Source: an uncultured Owenweeksia sp.
GTDB taxonomy: Bacteria; Bacteroidota; Bacteroidia; Flavobacteriales; Schleiferiaceae
Assembly: GCA_937146805.1 (NCBI GenBank)
Contig: CAKZRR010000033.1
Span: forward strand, 1 to 64,000
DNA length: 64,000 nt
Direction of reading: 5' to 3'
How positions within the stretch are numbered: position 1 is the first letter of the stretch; each line of letters opens with the position of its first letter. The translations under genes were made by a program, and so were the position numbers. Of the stretch, positions 8,935 through 18,051 are shown piece by piece. The notes beneath the pieces were generated by a model. The model did no database searches and was not told the DNA's origin. It saw nothing but the letters and a program-made list of their open reading frames with translations.

Positions 8935-9621
8935 ATGCAAAGCCTAATTGAGCTCAAACAAATTATTAGAAACTTCCCACTGGGTAATCAGGTGGTAAAG
9001 GTGCTCAAAGGCATTGATCTTAATATTGATAAGAATGAATATGTGGCTTTAATGGGCCCCTCGGGAAGTGGAAAATCTACCCTCATGAATATTTTGGGTT
9101 GCTTGGATACCCCTACTTCGGGGGAATATGATCTTAATAATCAAAATGTAAGTAAACTAAGCGATAATGAATTGGCCGAAATCCGAAACAAGGAAATAGG
9201 TTTTGTTTTTCAAACCTTTAATTTATTGCCGCGCTCCACGGCTCTCGAGAATGTGATGCTGCCGCTGGTATATGCGGGTATGAGCACAAAAGATAGAAAG
9301 GCGAGAGCTGAAGAAGTACTTACCCAAGTGGGTTTGGCCGATAGGATGGATCACCGCCCCAATCAGCTATCGGGCGGGCAAAGGCAGAGAGTGGCGGTAG
9401 CCAGAGCTTTGGTTAATAAGCCTTCTATAATTTTGGCCGATGAACCAACGGGTAATTTAGATAGCAAAACATCGGTAGAGATTATGGCGCTGTTTCAGGA
9501 AATTCAAGAAAATGGAAACACTGTAATTTTAGTAACTCACGAGGAAGAAATAGCCGAGCATGCTAAACGTGTAATTCGTTTGCGTGACGGCCAAATAGAA
9601 TCAGACAAAACAAAGAAATGA
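8935..9621 (+). CDS. ABC transporter ATPase, LolD/MacB type
   Basis: The ATG at 8935 begins a typical LolD/MacB ATPase of 228 residues; an in-frame ATG at 8788 would add a non-homologous leader. Walker [11 protein letters not shown]-loop [11 protein letters not shown], signature [15 protein letters not shown], Walker [13 protein letters not shown] and H-loop VTHEEE are intact. Family members energise extrusion of lipoproteins, peptides or drugs together with a FtsX-like permease; none is adjacent, so its partner must be elsewhere. The stop overlaps the SDR start (ATGA), tying it to the downstream catabolic genes. Confidence 0.88.
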   Translation: MQSLIELKQIIRNFPLGNQVVKVLKGIDLNIDKNEYVALMGPSGSGKSTLMNILGCLDTPTSGEYDLNNQNVSKLSDNELAEIRNKEIGFVFQTFNLLPRSTALENVMLPLVYAGMSTKDRKARAEEVLTQVGLADRMDHRPNQLSGGQRQRVAVARALVNKPSIILADEPTGNLDSKTSVEIMALFQEIQENGNTVILVTHEEEIAEHAKRVIRLRDGQIESDKTKK

Positions 9622-10406
9622 ACATAGATTTAAAAGGAAAAAGAGCGCTGGTATGTGGTAGCTCAGATGGAATAGGAAAAGCTTCGGCAATGGAATTAGC
9701 CAACTTGGGAGCCCATGTGGTTTTGCTAGCGCGAAATGAAGAAAAGCTTCAAAATGTGCTAACAGAATTGGATCAAAGCAATGGGCAAAATCACGGCTAT
9801 CTGGTGGCCGATTTTGATAACCCAGAGGCGGTTGGTAAAGCAGTGAGCGATTATATAGCCAAAGGAAATTTGATAAATATATTAGTAAATAATACGGGCG
9901 GTCCACCCGCAGGCCCTGCGCACAGAGCCCCTTTGGATGAATACATTACAGCTTTCAGGAGGCACCTGTTATGCAGCCAAGTATTAGCCCAAGCTACCAT
10001 TGAGGGAATGAAATCTTCGGGCTATGGTCGTATCGTAAATGTGATAAGCACTTCGGTAAAAGCACCTTTGCCAAACCTTGGCGTGAGTAACACCGTGCGT
10101 GGCGCAGTAGGTAATTGGAGTAAAACTTTGGCTAATGAGTTAGGGATATTTGGAATTACGGTAAACAATGTTTTGCCAGGGGCTACGGAAACGGGAAGGT
10201 TGAGTTCAATCATTGAGAATAAAGCGAACAAGTTGAGCATCAGTGTTCAAGAAGCTTCTGATAAAATGACGGCTCAGGTGCCCATGAATCGTTTTGCAAA
10301 ACCAGAGGAGATTGCCAATGCCATTGCATTTTTGGCAAGCCCTGCTGCCTCTTATATCAATGGGATTAACATTCCTGTAGATGGAGGTAGAACTCCGGTG
10401 CTGTAG
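9618..10406 (+). CDS. SDR-family protein lacking the catalytic Tyr/Lys
   Basis: 262 residues with a Rossmann nucleotide-binding motif ([10 protein letters not shown], 13-22) and NNTGG (91-95) of classical short-chain dehydrogenases. The expected YxxxK is absent: 13 residues after Ser144 stands Ser157, and the Lys position is Arg161 (SNTVR). The C-terminus ([14 protein letters not shown]) is normal. It resembles the FabG-like SDR subgroup described as lacking a perfect catalytic tetrad. It overlaps the ABC ATPase by 4 bases and precedes an aminomuconate-semialdehyde-type dehydrogenase; related SDRs sit in kynurenine-degradation clusters. Reaction unknown. Confidence 0.85.
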   Translation: MNIDLKGKRALVCGSSDGIGKASAMELANLGAHVVLLARNEEKLQNVLTELDQSNGQNHGYLVADFDNPEAVGKAVSDYIAKGNLINILVNNTGGPPAGPAHRAPLDEYITAFRRHLLCSQVLAQATIEGMKSSGYGRIVNVISTSVKAPLPNLGVSNTVRGAVGNWSKTLANELGIFGITVNNVLPGATETGRLSSIIENKANKLSISVQEASDKMTAQVPMNRFAKPEEIANAIAFLASPAASYINGINIPVDGGRTPVL

Positions 10407-10430
10407 GGTTTGAAGTTTGTTGATTAAGAA

Positions 10431-10480
10431 CTGTCACCCTGAGTGATTCTGACAAAAGGAAGAATCGTATCGAAGGGTGC
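10431..10480. repeat. Intergenic repeat (ctgtcaccctgagtg...cgaagggtg), copy 1
   Basis: Begins ctgtcaccctgagtg and ends tcgaagggtgc. This is the dispersed Bacteroidota intergenic element in which gtcacCCTgagc... pairs with ...gaAGGgtg(ac). A second copy lies at 10559-10604. Confidence 0.65.
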
Positions 10481-10510
10481 TGTTAAAACTTGAATTAGGT
10501 TTCGATACTT

Positions 10511-10535
10511 TAAAAGCTCTTTATTTGAGCTTTTA
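10511..10535. terminator. Hairpin between the two intergenic repeats
   Basis: taaaagctc (10511-10519) pairs perfectly with gagctttta (10527-10535) around a 7-base loop. It follows the SDR stop by about 105 bases. It could attenuate readthrough into the dehydrogenase gene or belong to the repeat cluster; there is no T-run, so terminator function is weakly supported. Confidence 0.35.
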
Positions 10536-10558
10536 AAACTCAGCCTGACATTACGTAG

Positions 10559-10604
10559 CTGTCACCTTGAGTGGCCGACCATAGGGAGGATGTATCGAAG
10601 GGTG
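10559..10604. repeat. Intergenic repeat, copy 2
   Basis: ctgtcaccttgagtgg ... tatcgaagggtg, same arms as 10431-10480 with a different centre. The pair fills most of the 272-base gap between SDR and dehydrogenase. Confidence 0.65.
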
Positions 10605-10678
10605 ATTGCGGATTTTAAAATGAAAAACGAGACGGCAAAAAGCCAGAGATAGTGTGCTGTCTGCAAAAAAAATACAAG

Positions 10679-12121
10679 ATGAAAAAGATACAGAACTATA
10701 TCAATGGACAATTGCAGGCACCCCTTTCGGGTAAATACATAGATAATGTAGATCCATCAAGAGGTGAGGTGTATAGCCAAATACCAAACTCGGATGCAGC
10801 CGATGTGCAGCAGGCGGTGGAAGCAGCTCAAGAAGCATTTCCTATTTGGAGCGCCATGAGCACCAAAGAGCGTTCGGATATCTTATTGAAAGTATCTCAG
10901 CTGATTGATGAAAAATTAGACTTTTTGGCGCAAGCCGAGAGTTTGGATAATGGTAAGCCTTTGAGCTTGGCAACCCATGTGGATATCCCAAGAGCTAGAG
11001 ACAACTTTGCTTTTTTTGCCACAGCCATTTTGCATGATGAAGCTCCATTTCATGATATGGGTGGAAAAGGATTCAATTATACTTTACGCCAGCCCATAGG
11101 TGTGGTAGGTTGTATTTCACCTTGGAATTTGCCGCTCTATCTTTTCAGTTGGAAAATAGCGCCAGCTCTTGCGGCCGGGAACTGTGTGGTGGCAAAGCCA
11201 TCTGAGGTAACTCCCATGACGGCCTACTTACTTTCAGAAATTTGCCAGGAGGCAGGAATGCCAGCTGGTGTATTAAATATTTTGCATGGATTAGGACCAT
11301 CCGTTGGGCAAGCTATTGTGGAGCATCCGCAAATCAAAGTGATTTCATTTACAGGAGGTACTAAAACGGGCGAACACTTAGCTCGAACTGCTGCACCTAT
11401 GTTCAAAAAGCTTTCGCTGGAGTTAGGAGGTAAAAACCCCAACCTAATTTTTGCAGATTGTGATTTTGATAAAGCGGTAAAAACTTCGGTGACTTCTTCT
11501 TTTTCTAATCAGGGACAGATTTGCCTTTGCGGAAGTAGAATTTTTGTGGAAAGAAGTATTTACGATAAGTTCAAAACAGCTTTTGTAGAAAGAGTAAAAA
11601 CCTTGAAAGTAGGCCCACCAACCAATGCCAATAGCCGAATGGGAGCCGTGGTGAGTAAGGATCATATGGAAAAGGTGTTAGGCTATGTGGACCTAGCCAA
11701 ACAGGAAGGCGGAACCATTTTGCATGGTGGGGAGCGTTTACAAATGGAAGGCGAGTATGAAAATGGGTTTTACATTTCGCCTACGGTGATTGAGGGTTTG
11801 AGCTATGATTGCCGAACCAATCAAGAAGAAATATTTGGGCCTGTAGTTACCATCACCCCATTTGATACCGAAGAGGAAGCATTGATGATGGCTAACTCTA
11901 CCCAGTATGGTTTAGCCGCTACCGTTTGGACTGAGAACTTAAACCGTGCCCATCGTGTCGCCAACAATTTGGAATCGGGGATAGTGTGGATCAACTGCTG
12001 GCTGGTGCGCGATTTACGCACTTTGTTTGGCGGAATGAAAAACAGTGGCGTAGGCAGAGAAGGCGGCTATGAGGCCTTGCACTTTTTTACAGAAGCTAAA
12101 AATGTGTGTTTGAGTTATTGA
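10679..12121 (+). CDS. 2-aminomuconic/2-hydroxymuconic semialdehyde dehydrogenase
   Basis: 480 residues from the ATG at 10679, which gives the normal family N-terminus MKKIQNYINGQ. Catalytic Glu is in LSLELGGKNP, catalytic Cys in SNQGQICLCGSR, and NAD-binding CISPWNLPLYLFSWKIAPALAAGN is present. The C-terminal INCWLVRDLRTLFGGMKNSGVGREGG...EAKNVCLSY is typical of HMSD/AMSDH-type aldehyde dehydrogenases. It would oxidise 2-aminomuconate semialdehyde to 2-aminomuconate in the kynurenine/3-hydroxyanthranilate route, using product of the ACMSD encoded at 41136-42188. Cytoplasmic, NAD+-dependent. A diverged fragment of a similar gene's 3' end lies at 12947-12998. Confidence 0.88.
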   Translation: MKKIQNYINGQLQAPLSGKYIDNVDPSRGEVYSQIPNSDAADVQQAVEAAQEAFPIWSAMSTKERSDILLKVSQLIDEKLDFLAQAESLDNGKPLSLATHVDIPRARDNFAFFATAILHDEAPFHDMGGKGFNYTLRQPIGVVGCISPWNLPLYLFSWKIAPALAAGNCVVAKPSEVTPMTAYLLSEICQEAGMPAGVLNILHGLGPSVGQAIVEHPQIKVISFTGGTKTGEHLARTAAPMFKKLSLELGGKNPNLIFADCDFDKAVKTSVTSSFSNQGQICLCGSRIFVERSIYDKFKTAFVERVKTLKVGPPTNANSRMGAVVSKDHMEKVLGYVDLAKQEGGTILHGGERLQMEGEYENGFYISPTVIEGLSYDCRTNQEEIFGPVVTITPFDTEEEALMMANSTQYGLAATVWTENLNRAHRVANNLESGIVWINCWLVRDLRTLFGGMKNSGVGREGGYEALHFFTEAKNVCLSY

Positions 12122-12139
12122 TAAATAGAGTAGACGAAA

Positions 12140-12574
12140 ATGAAAACTTCAACTTTTATCATAGCATCAATTTTCTTTCTGGCGACTATTACGTCATTTT
12201 CGCAGGTGCAGAGAATAGACTCGATAGTCCATCATCTCAATTCTGAGGGAATTGTATCTATTGGTAGTATCAAGGGTAATTCAATTGAAGAATTGTGCCT
12301 CTGTAGTGAAGGGCAAGCTTACGTTGGCCAAAAAGATAATCTTGTGTACGCCCAAGAAAGAATTAAAAACGACTTGGATTGTACAGTAATAGATTTTTAC
12401 TACGTGGAAATGGAATTGGTGTATGTTATTCATTCAACTCTCAAAGACCAGCAAATATCAACTACAGAAATCTATCTTGAGAATGGTGAAATTATTTTGT
12501 TTGAAGGAGATTTAAAAATTCAACAATTACTCTTATTGAAAGGCGAGGCTATTTTAGTTTCAAACAATAATTAA
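12140..12574 (+). CDS. Exported hypothetical protein
   Basis: 144 residues with a signal peptide (TSTFIIASIFFLATITSFSQ). A CLCSEGQ motif near residue 53 and alternating hydrophobic strands suggest a small beta-rich periplasmic or secreted protein; no family is recognised. It starts 18 bases after the dehydrogenase stop and lies inside the segment separating the intact dehydrogenase from the 3'-end remnant, so it was probably brought in with that segment. Confidence 0.5.
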   Translation: MKTSTFIIASIFFLATITSFSQVQRIDSIVHHLNSEGIVSIGSIKGNSIEELCLCSEGQAYVGQKDNLVYAQERIKNDLDCTVIDFYYVEMELVYVIHSTLKDQQISTTEIYLENGEIILFEGDLKIQQLLLLKGEAILVSNNN

Positions 12575-12674
12575 GAACCGCGTACGCCCTCTTCTCTAAG
12601 CAAGTTAAAATTGAAAACGAAACTTATAAATTAGCATTAAGACCTTGTAAAATGTTTTCTGTATTGTAACCCTT

Positions 12675-12938
12675 ATGAGAAAGATTCTTGCAATTATCGG
12701 ATTATTATTCTGTTTCATTTTACAGATGGAAGCGCAATTGTATTTCCCCCCAAAGCTGGGCTCGGCTTGGGATTCCGTGTCAGCGGCTCAGCTGGGCTGG
12801 TGCAGTTCCGAAAAGGACACAATCATTGAATACCTAGATCAGACCAATACCCACAGTTTTATGATTTTGCATAAAGGCAAGATTGTGATGGAAGAATTTT
12901 TCAATGGTTTTTTAAGGATAGTGTTACCAGCGAGATGA
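12675..12938 (+). pseudogene. Truncated serine hydrolase (beta-lactamase-like), N-terminal fragment
   Basis: 87 residues: signal peptide (ILAIIGLLFCFILQMEAQ), then AAQLGWCSSEKDTIIEYLDQ and SFMILHKGKIVMEEFFNGF, the usual start of Bacteroidota secreted serine hydrolases/class C beta-lactamase-like proteins of about 350+ residues. The SxxK catalytic region is missing: coding ends in RIVLPAR and a stop at 12936. Best read as a decayed 5' fragment. Confidence 0.65.
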
Positions 12939-12946
12939 CGTGACTA

Positions 12947-12998
12947 ATGCACTTTACGCTTTTTTACGGAAGCAAAGAACGTTTGTCTAAGCTATTAG
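12947..12998 (+). pseudogene. Remnant of a second dehydrogenase 3' end
   Basis: 12960-12998 encodes FFTEAKNVCLSY and a stop, identical in protein to the last 12 residues of the intact dehydrogenase (12083-12121) but with many synonymous base differences. Just upstream, gcactt (12949-12954) fits its Ala-Leu codons with a frame slip. So this is a diverged homologue's end, not a recent copy. Confidence 0.7.
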
Positions 12999-14317
12999 TC
13001 TTCAGAGCGGTCTATTAATTTTTGATTAATATCTTTTTTTGGCTTTAAGCCTAAGTTGCGCATGCCCTCTACTCTGCGTACTAAATTACCCGATCCGGTA
13101 CTTAGCTTTTTCATGGACTCTTGGTAGGTGCCTTGAACGGTATTTAGTTGCTTCCCTAGTGTTACTAAATCTTCAGTAAAGCCAACAAACTTATCATAAA
13201 GTAAACCTCCTTGGCGGGCAATTTCCAAGGCATTTTTATTTTGATACTCTTGTTTCCAAATAGATGAAATAGTGCGTAAGGTTGCTATTAAAGTAGATGG
13301 ACTTACAATGACAATGTTTTTGGCGTAGGCATCATTAAAGAGCTCTGAGTCGTGCTGCGTGGCGAGTGTAAATGCTGGTTCGATAGGTATAAAAAGTAGC
13401 ACAAAATCTAATCCGGTAACACCATATAAATCTTGGTAGTTTTTTTCTCCTAAGCCTTTTAAATGCGCTCGTACCGATTGAATGTGTGCCTTTAAATGAA
13501 GCTGTGATTCCTCTTCGGTAGCAGCGTTTACGCTGCGTTCATAGGCTATTAGAGATACCTTAGCATCTACAATAATGTTTTTATTGTCCGGCAGTTTAAT
13601 AACCACATCCGGCTGGTATCGCTTACCTTCCTCATTGGTTTCAGATACTTGCGTTTCGTATTCGCGCCCTTTTTCTAATCCTGATTTTTCAAGAATGCGT
13701 TCTAAAATTACTTCGCCCCAATTACCTTGTGTTTTGTTATCGCCTTTAAGCGCCTTGGTGAGGTTATCCGCTTTCTCAGTAATATCCTTATTTAGTTCGC
13801 TAAGATGCTTTATATGTGAAGCCAAGGCCGTATTTCGCTCAATACTCTCCTTGTTGGTGTCCTCAATCTTTTTTTGAAACTCACCAATTCGCTCACGCAA
13901 AGGGTTTAGTAACTCACCTAGGTTTGCCTTATTTTGATCGGCAAATTTCTTGCTTTTTTCGTCTAATATTTTGTTGGCCAGGTTTTCAAATTCGGTGCTA
14001 AATTTTTTATTGAGCTGCTCTATTTCTTGTTTTTGTTCTGATAATCGCTGTTGCAGGTTGGCATAATCGGCTCGGCTTTTACTTAAGTTGTTTTGGCATT
14101 CTAAATATTCTTGTTGCAATGCTTTTAGGTTGTTTTTTTCTTGTGAAAGATCTGTTTCTAAATGATTTACCCTTTCTTCCGCAACTTGCGTTTTGCTGCG
14201 CTCCTGCTCAATTTCTACACGATTAAGGCCTTCGGTCTCTTTCAATTTTGATTTTAACCACAGCCAAATAATTATTCCGCCAATAGGCAAACCAACAAAA
14301 ATACCTAGTAGTTCCAT
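12995..14317 (-). CDS. rmuC: RmuC-family DNA recombination protein
   Basis: 440 residues. N-terminal membrane anchor (LLGIFVGLPIGGIIIWLWL), long coiled coil to about residue 130 (Glu/Gln/Lys-rich heptads), then the RmuC nuclease-like core: TQGNWGEVILERILEKSGL, YQPDVVIKLPDNKNIIVDAKVSL and GLDFVLLFIPIEPAF, resembling PD-(D/E)xK folds. In E. coli RmuC limits inversion-type rearrangements at short repeats. The 3' end overlaps the dehydrogenase remnant by a few bases on the opposite strand. marC lies 4 bases upstream, so the two are probably co-transcribed. Confidence 0.92.
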   Translation of the reverse strand: MELLGIFVGLPIGGIIIWLWLKSKLKETEGLNRVEIEQERSKTQVAEERVNHLETDLSQEKNNLKALQQEYLECQNNLSKSRADYANLQQRLSEQKQEIEQLNKKFSTEFENLANKILDEKSKKFADQNKANLGELLNPLRERIGEFQKKIEDTNKESIERNTALASHIKHLSELNKDITEKADNLTKALKGDNKTQGNWGEVILERILEKSGLEKGREYETQVSETNEEGKRYQPDVVIKLPDNKNIIVDAKVSLIAYERSVNAATEEESQLHLKAHIQSVRAHLKGLGEKNYQDLYGVTGLDFVLLFIPIEPAFTLATQHDSELFNDAYAKNIVIVSPSTLIATLRTISSIWKQEYQNKNALEIARQGGLLYDKFVGFTEDLVTLGKQLNTVQGTYQESMKKLSTGSGNLVRRVEGMRNLGLKPKKDINQKLIDRSED

Positions 14318-14321
14318 TTTA

Positions 14322-14963
14322 CTAATTAAAGTGATTTTGATACAAACCTATTATGCCCGAAATGAGCATTTGAGCGGCTAAGGATCCTACGATTAAGCCC
14401 ATTAATCGGTTGAATACTTTAAGTCCGTTAACGCCCAGTTTTTTCTTAATAAAAGGCATCCGTTTAAAAATAATAAAACTGGCCAAAGCACACACCGCAA
14501 TAGCTCCAATTACTGAGGCATAGTTTTGCCATTTATGAGCATTAACCCCTAGGTTAACCAAAGTAGATGCCAAGCCAGGCCCTACCATAATGGGTATAGC
14601 CAGGGGCACCACGCTAATATCATTTCGCTCTTGAGCTGCCTTTTGATCTTGAGGTTTGTGGTTTACCTTTTTATCGTGGCCTTGTACCATGTTAAAACCC
14701 ATCATTAATAGAATAACACCACCAAATACCCGAAGACCAGCGGGTTGTATTCCGAAAAATTGAAAGATGTAATTACCGCTTAAAAAAATAATAACCATTG
14801 CGACAAACACGGCACGGCTATTTTTTATGGCCAAATGGTGAAATTCTTTTTTAGAGGTATTGCTTTCTACCAGCGTAAGCATAATGGCTCCGGCCGATAG
14901 CGGGTTCATAATAGTAAACATGGTAATAGAATCACCAAGCAGCGATTTAAGAATATCAAGCAC
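14322..14963 (-). CDS. MarC-family integral membrane protein
   Basis: 213 residues, about six membrane helices. Start: MLDILKSLLGDSITMFTIMNPLSAGAIML, with the NP motif of MarC/NAAT proteins; later VVPLAIPIMVGPGLASTLV, another family hallmark, and RLMGLIVGSLAAQMLISGI at the C-terminus. Once proposed as multiple-antibiotic-resistance or amino-acid transporters, their substrate is unproven. The stop lies 4 bases before the rmuC start. Confidence 0.9.
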   Translation of the reverse strand: MLDILKSLLGDSITMFTIMNPLSAGAIMLTLVESNTSKKEFHHLAIKNSRAVFVAMVIIFLSGNYIFQFFGIQPAGLRVFGGVILLMMGFNMVQGHDKKVNHKPQDQKAAQERNDISVVPLAIPIMVGPGLASTLVNLGVNAHKWQNYASVIGAIAVCALASFIIFKRMPFIKKKLGVNGLKVFNRLMGLIVGSLAAQMLISGIIGLYQNHFN

Positions 14964-15044
14964 CTGAATAATTTTAGCACAAAGTACCGATAATAATGGT
15001 TAGCGAATAAGGGTTTTCACAGCATTTTTCTAACAAGATTTGGA

Positions 15045-15052
15045 TATATTTG
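15045..15052 (+). promoter_or_regulatory. -7 element of the TPR-CHAT gene
   Basis: tatatttg fits the Bacteroidota -7 consensus TAnnTTTG and ends 20 bases before the ATG. No TTG is found at the usual -33 distance, so the call rests on the -7 box. Confidence 0.5.
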
Positions 15053-15072
15053 AGCGGCTCTAAATTCAGTTT

Positions 15073-18051
15073 ATGCGATTATTATATCCAAAGCAGTTAC
15101 TAGTAAAAGTGCTGTTTTTTTTAATACTCTCTTTTATCGGCACCTATGTGCCAGCACAGGATTCGTCTTTGATTTCGCAAACGAAATTTATGGCGAAACT
15201 CTCGAATTTTAGGAAAGCAAACAATTTTGAGGCGATTGCAGAAATAAGCCAAAGGAGGTTGACCGAATATGGCGATCAATTGTCTTATAAAAACAGGATG
15301 CAAACCGCACATGATCTTGGTAGAGCACTTTTTTTTCTGGGGGATTATAGAGAGTCTATTAATAGAATGAAGGAATATGTTACCGGTTACCAGTGTGTAA
15401 GTGATAGTTGCCAGATTATTAGTGATGGGATTTGGGAAATATTAGGTCATGATTATTCGGGTTTAGGAATATACGACAGTACGGTTTACGCAATTAATCA
15501 GGGCTTGTCCATTTTGTTGGGACAAGAAGTTTTGAATTACGAGAAAATAGTTAGGCGCTACGATCTACTGGTTTACATGTTTGAACATAGAATTGATAAT
15601 GTACCTCTTAGGGATTATTATTTGGAGAAGAATTGGTTTTATTTACAAAAGTGGGATGGAGATAAATATTGGCTGGAGAGGTATTATATGACCAAAGCAC
15701 GAATCTGCAGTCCTATCAATTTCTCCGTGGCACTTGAGTATTATTTCTTGGTTTTAAAGCAAGTTGATTCCACGAATGGCGTTGGCTTTAATGTTTGTTA
15801 TACCAACATTGCTAATGTGTATAATAGGAATGGAAACTTTGAAAAGGCCATTTCTTATTACCGAAAAGCTCTTCTTTATTTAGATTATAAGGGTCTAAAG
15901 GCACAACAAATACCATTAGAATTACTGAATTTGGGTAAAGCTTACTTTAAGATGGGGAATAGGGATTCAGCTATTTTTTATGTAGATAGGACAATCGCTA
16001 CCACAAAAGAACGTAATCTACAGGATGAACCCTATTTTTTAGAATTTTGGGCTCTTAAGGGAAAATATTTAAAGTCCTATGAAGAGGGAAGGCCTTATTT
16101 AGATTTCGCCTTAGCCAGGCTAACTGAATTAGGAGACGCAGGGCTAGATAGCCGAGAGGCGGTGATACAAGATTTCGCAGAATGGTTCAACGAGCAAGAT
16201 CAGTGGGATTCGGTCATTAAATATTCTGATATGATTTTATATCCTGATAAGGTAGGAGCAGGTCATGCCTTTAGTCCTTACCCTAAAAATAGGGACACAG
16301 AGTGGATGGCAGCTTTAAAGGCAAAATCACTATATGAACTAGGAATTAGTAGGAGCGATACTTTTTTGTTAGAACAAGCTTTGAAGTACTATCAAGAAGG
16401 TGCTCAGTATTTAACTGATCAAATATTGGCATTAAAAACAGCCGAAGGTCAATTGCAGTTTATACCAAAGGTAAATGAGATTTATGCTGATATGATTGAC
16501 GTAAGCTTGGCTTATTATAATTTGAGTGGTTCGGGTTTAGATTCTGTTTGGATGTGGATGGAGAAAGGGAAATCTACCATATTGAAGTCTCAAATGCAAA
16601 CAAATAAATACTTGCTGCGTAGTATAGACGATCAGGATGTTTTAACAAATATTTTGGACACTAAAATGGAAATTCGAAAACTGGAAATACAGGCGAAATC
16701 AGGCAACGCAGATGATGCTAAAATGCGTTTAACCTTATTTGCATTAAGAAATCGTCTGGACTCGATAGAAGGTTTGGTGGGTAATGAAGTTGAACATAAA
16801 GAGGATGAATTAATTAGTTACAGTCTATCGGATGTAAAAGAAGATTTGACGGGAAAGGATAAGGGCTTAATCCAGTTTTATGAAGGAGAAAATGCCCTTC
16901 AAATATTGTTTGTGGGTGATGGTGTGACTCAAGCGAAAACGGTTGAGGGAAAAGATTGGCTTATCCTTAAAGAACAAATTGAAGAGTTTCGAAAGCTTCT
17001 TAGCCAAGGTTATAGAATGGGTAGTGCAAAGCAAGACTTTAAAAGATATAATAAAGTGGCCTATCATATTTACGAAAAGTTGTTTTCGGGATTGGAATTA
17101 CCATCAGAATTGGAAATATTTCCATCGGGAGTTTTAAATTATATTCCATTTGAGGCTTTACTCAATAAACCCATAGCAAAAAACGCACGATTGGATTACG
17201 CCAGCTTGCCTTATTTGGTAAAAAAGCATCAAATTTCATACGCCTATTCGGCTTCTTGGTTGGCGATGCTTAAGAAGGGTTCAAATTTCAAGAAACCCGT
17301 TAATGGAGTTTTGGGTATGGCGGTTAATCTACCAACCAATTACAATCTGTCCGAGATAGACTGGCCGGCACTACCTGGCACTTCTAAGGAGATGAAATCG
17401 TTGGAGGCGTATTTGGGCTCTAGTTTTGAAGGATACTCGGGTGTGGAGGCAACGGAAGATTTATTTAAGCTTAAGCAAAATGATTTTGATGCGTTGCATT
17501 TGGCTTTGCACAATTGGGTAGATACAGTGAGTCAGGAAAACGGAGGCCTGTTGTTCTATCCTTCTAAAGAAGGAATTAAGGAAGATGGTGTTTTACACAG
17601 TTATGAAATGGTAGCGGGGTTCAAACCCAGCAGCTTGGTGGTGCTAAGTGCCTGTGAAACAGCTATAGGAGAATTAAACAGAGGTGAAGGCTTATTTAGC
17701 ATGGGTAGAGCTTTTGCGCAAAATGGAGCCCGTAATTTGGTGATCTCACTTTGGGCTGTTTCTGATGTGTACACCAGTAAACAAATGGCCAGTTTTTACA
17801 AGACTTTAAACGATGAGCAGATGCCTGCTGCAGCATTACGTGAGGCAAAGTTAAAATTGCTACTACAGGCAGATGAAATAGCCGCACACCCTTCTAATTG
17901 GGCGGCCTTTGTTGTTTTTGGAAACACGCCAATTGAGCTTAATACGGGCAGGCAATCAAGCTTTTATTTATGGAGCTCGTTATTGCTTTTAGGAATTCCT
18001 CTATTTGTTGTTATAAAACGTAGAAAACGGCTAGCCAAATTAGCTGCTTAA
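15073..18051 (+). CDS. TPR-CHAT protease-like protein, membrane anchored
   Basis: 992 residues. Signal peptide (VLFFLILSFIGTYVPAQ), TPR repeats at ~40-460 (e.g. NIANVYNRNGNFEKAISYYRK), a linker, then a C-terminal CHAT (caspase-like, clan CD) domain. Candidate dyad: His813 in HLALHN and Cys861 in VLSACETAIGELNRGEG. A last helix (FYLWSSLLLLGIPLFVVI) followed by RRKRLAK anchors the C-terminus in the inner membrane, which leaves TPR and CHAT in the periplasm. It converges with, and overlaps by 4 bases, a membrane TPR/anti-sigma-like gene followed by an ECF sigma gene. By analogy with TPR-CHAT proteases that cleave sigma-factor inhibitors, it may process that neighbour; this is inference. Confidence 0.9.
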   Translation: MRLLYPKQLLVKVLFFLILSFIGTYVPAQDSSLISQTKFMAKLSNFRKANNFEAIAEISQRRLTEYGDQLSYKNRMQTAHDLGRALFFLGDYRESINRMKEYVTGYQCVSDSCQIISDGIWEILGHDYSGLGIYDSTVYAINQGLSILLGQEVLNYEKIVRRYDLLVYMFEHRIDNVPLRDYYLEKNWFYLQKWDGDKYWLERYYMTKARICSPINFSVALEYYFLVLKQVDSTNGVGFNVCYTNIANVYNRNGNFEKAISYYRKALLYLDYKGLKAQQIPLELLNLGKAYFKMGNRDSAIFYVDRTIATTKERNLQDEPYFLEFWALKGKYLKSYEEGRPYLDFALARLTELGDAGLDSREAVIQDFAEWFNEQDQWDSVIKYSDMILYPDKVGAGHAFSPYPKNRDTEWMAALKAKSLYELGISRSDTFLLEQALKYYQEGAQYLTDQILALKTAEGQLQFIPKVNEIYADMIDVSLAYYNLSGSGLDSVWMWMEKGKSTILKSQMQTNKYLLRSIDDQDVLTNILDTKMEIRKLEIQAKSGNADDAKMRLTLFALRNRLDSIEGLVGNEVEHKEDELISYSLSDVKEDLTGKDKGLIQFYEGENALQILFVGDGVTQAKTVEGKDWLILKEQIEEFRKLLSQGYRMGSAKQDFKRYNKVAYHIYEKLFSGLELPSELEIFPSGVLNYIPFEALLNKPIAKNARLDYASLPYLVKKHQISYAYSASWLAMLKKGSNFKKPVNGVLGMAVNLPTNYNLSEIDWPALPGTSKEMKSLEAYLGSSFEGYSGVEATEDLFKLKQNDFDALHLALHNWVDTVSQENGGLLFYPSKEGIKEDGVLHSYEMVAGFKPSSLVVLSACETAIGELNRGEGLFSMGRAFAQNGARNLVISLWAVSDVYTSKQMASFYKTLNDEQMPAAALREAKLKLLLQADEIAAHPSNWAAFVVFGNTPIELNTGRQSSFYLWSSLLLLGIPLFVVIKRRKRLAKLAA

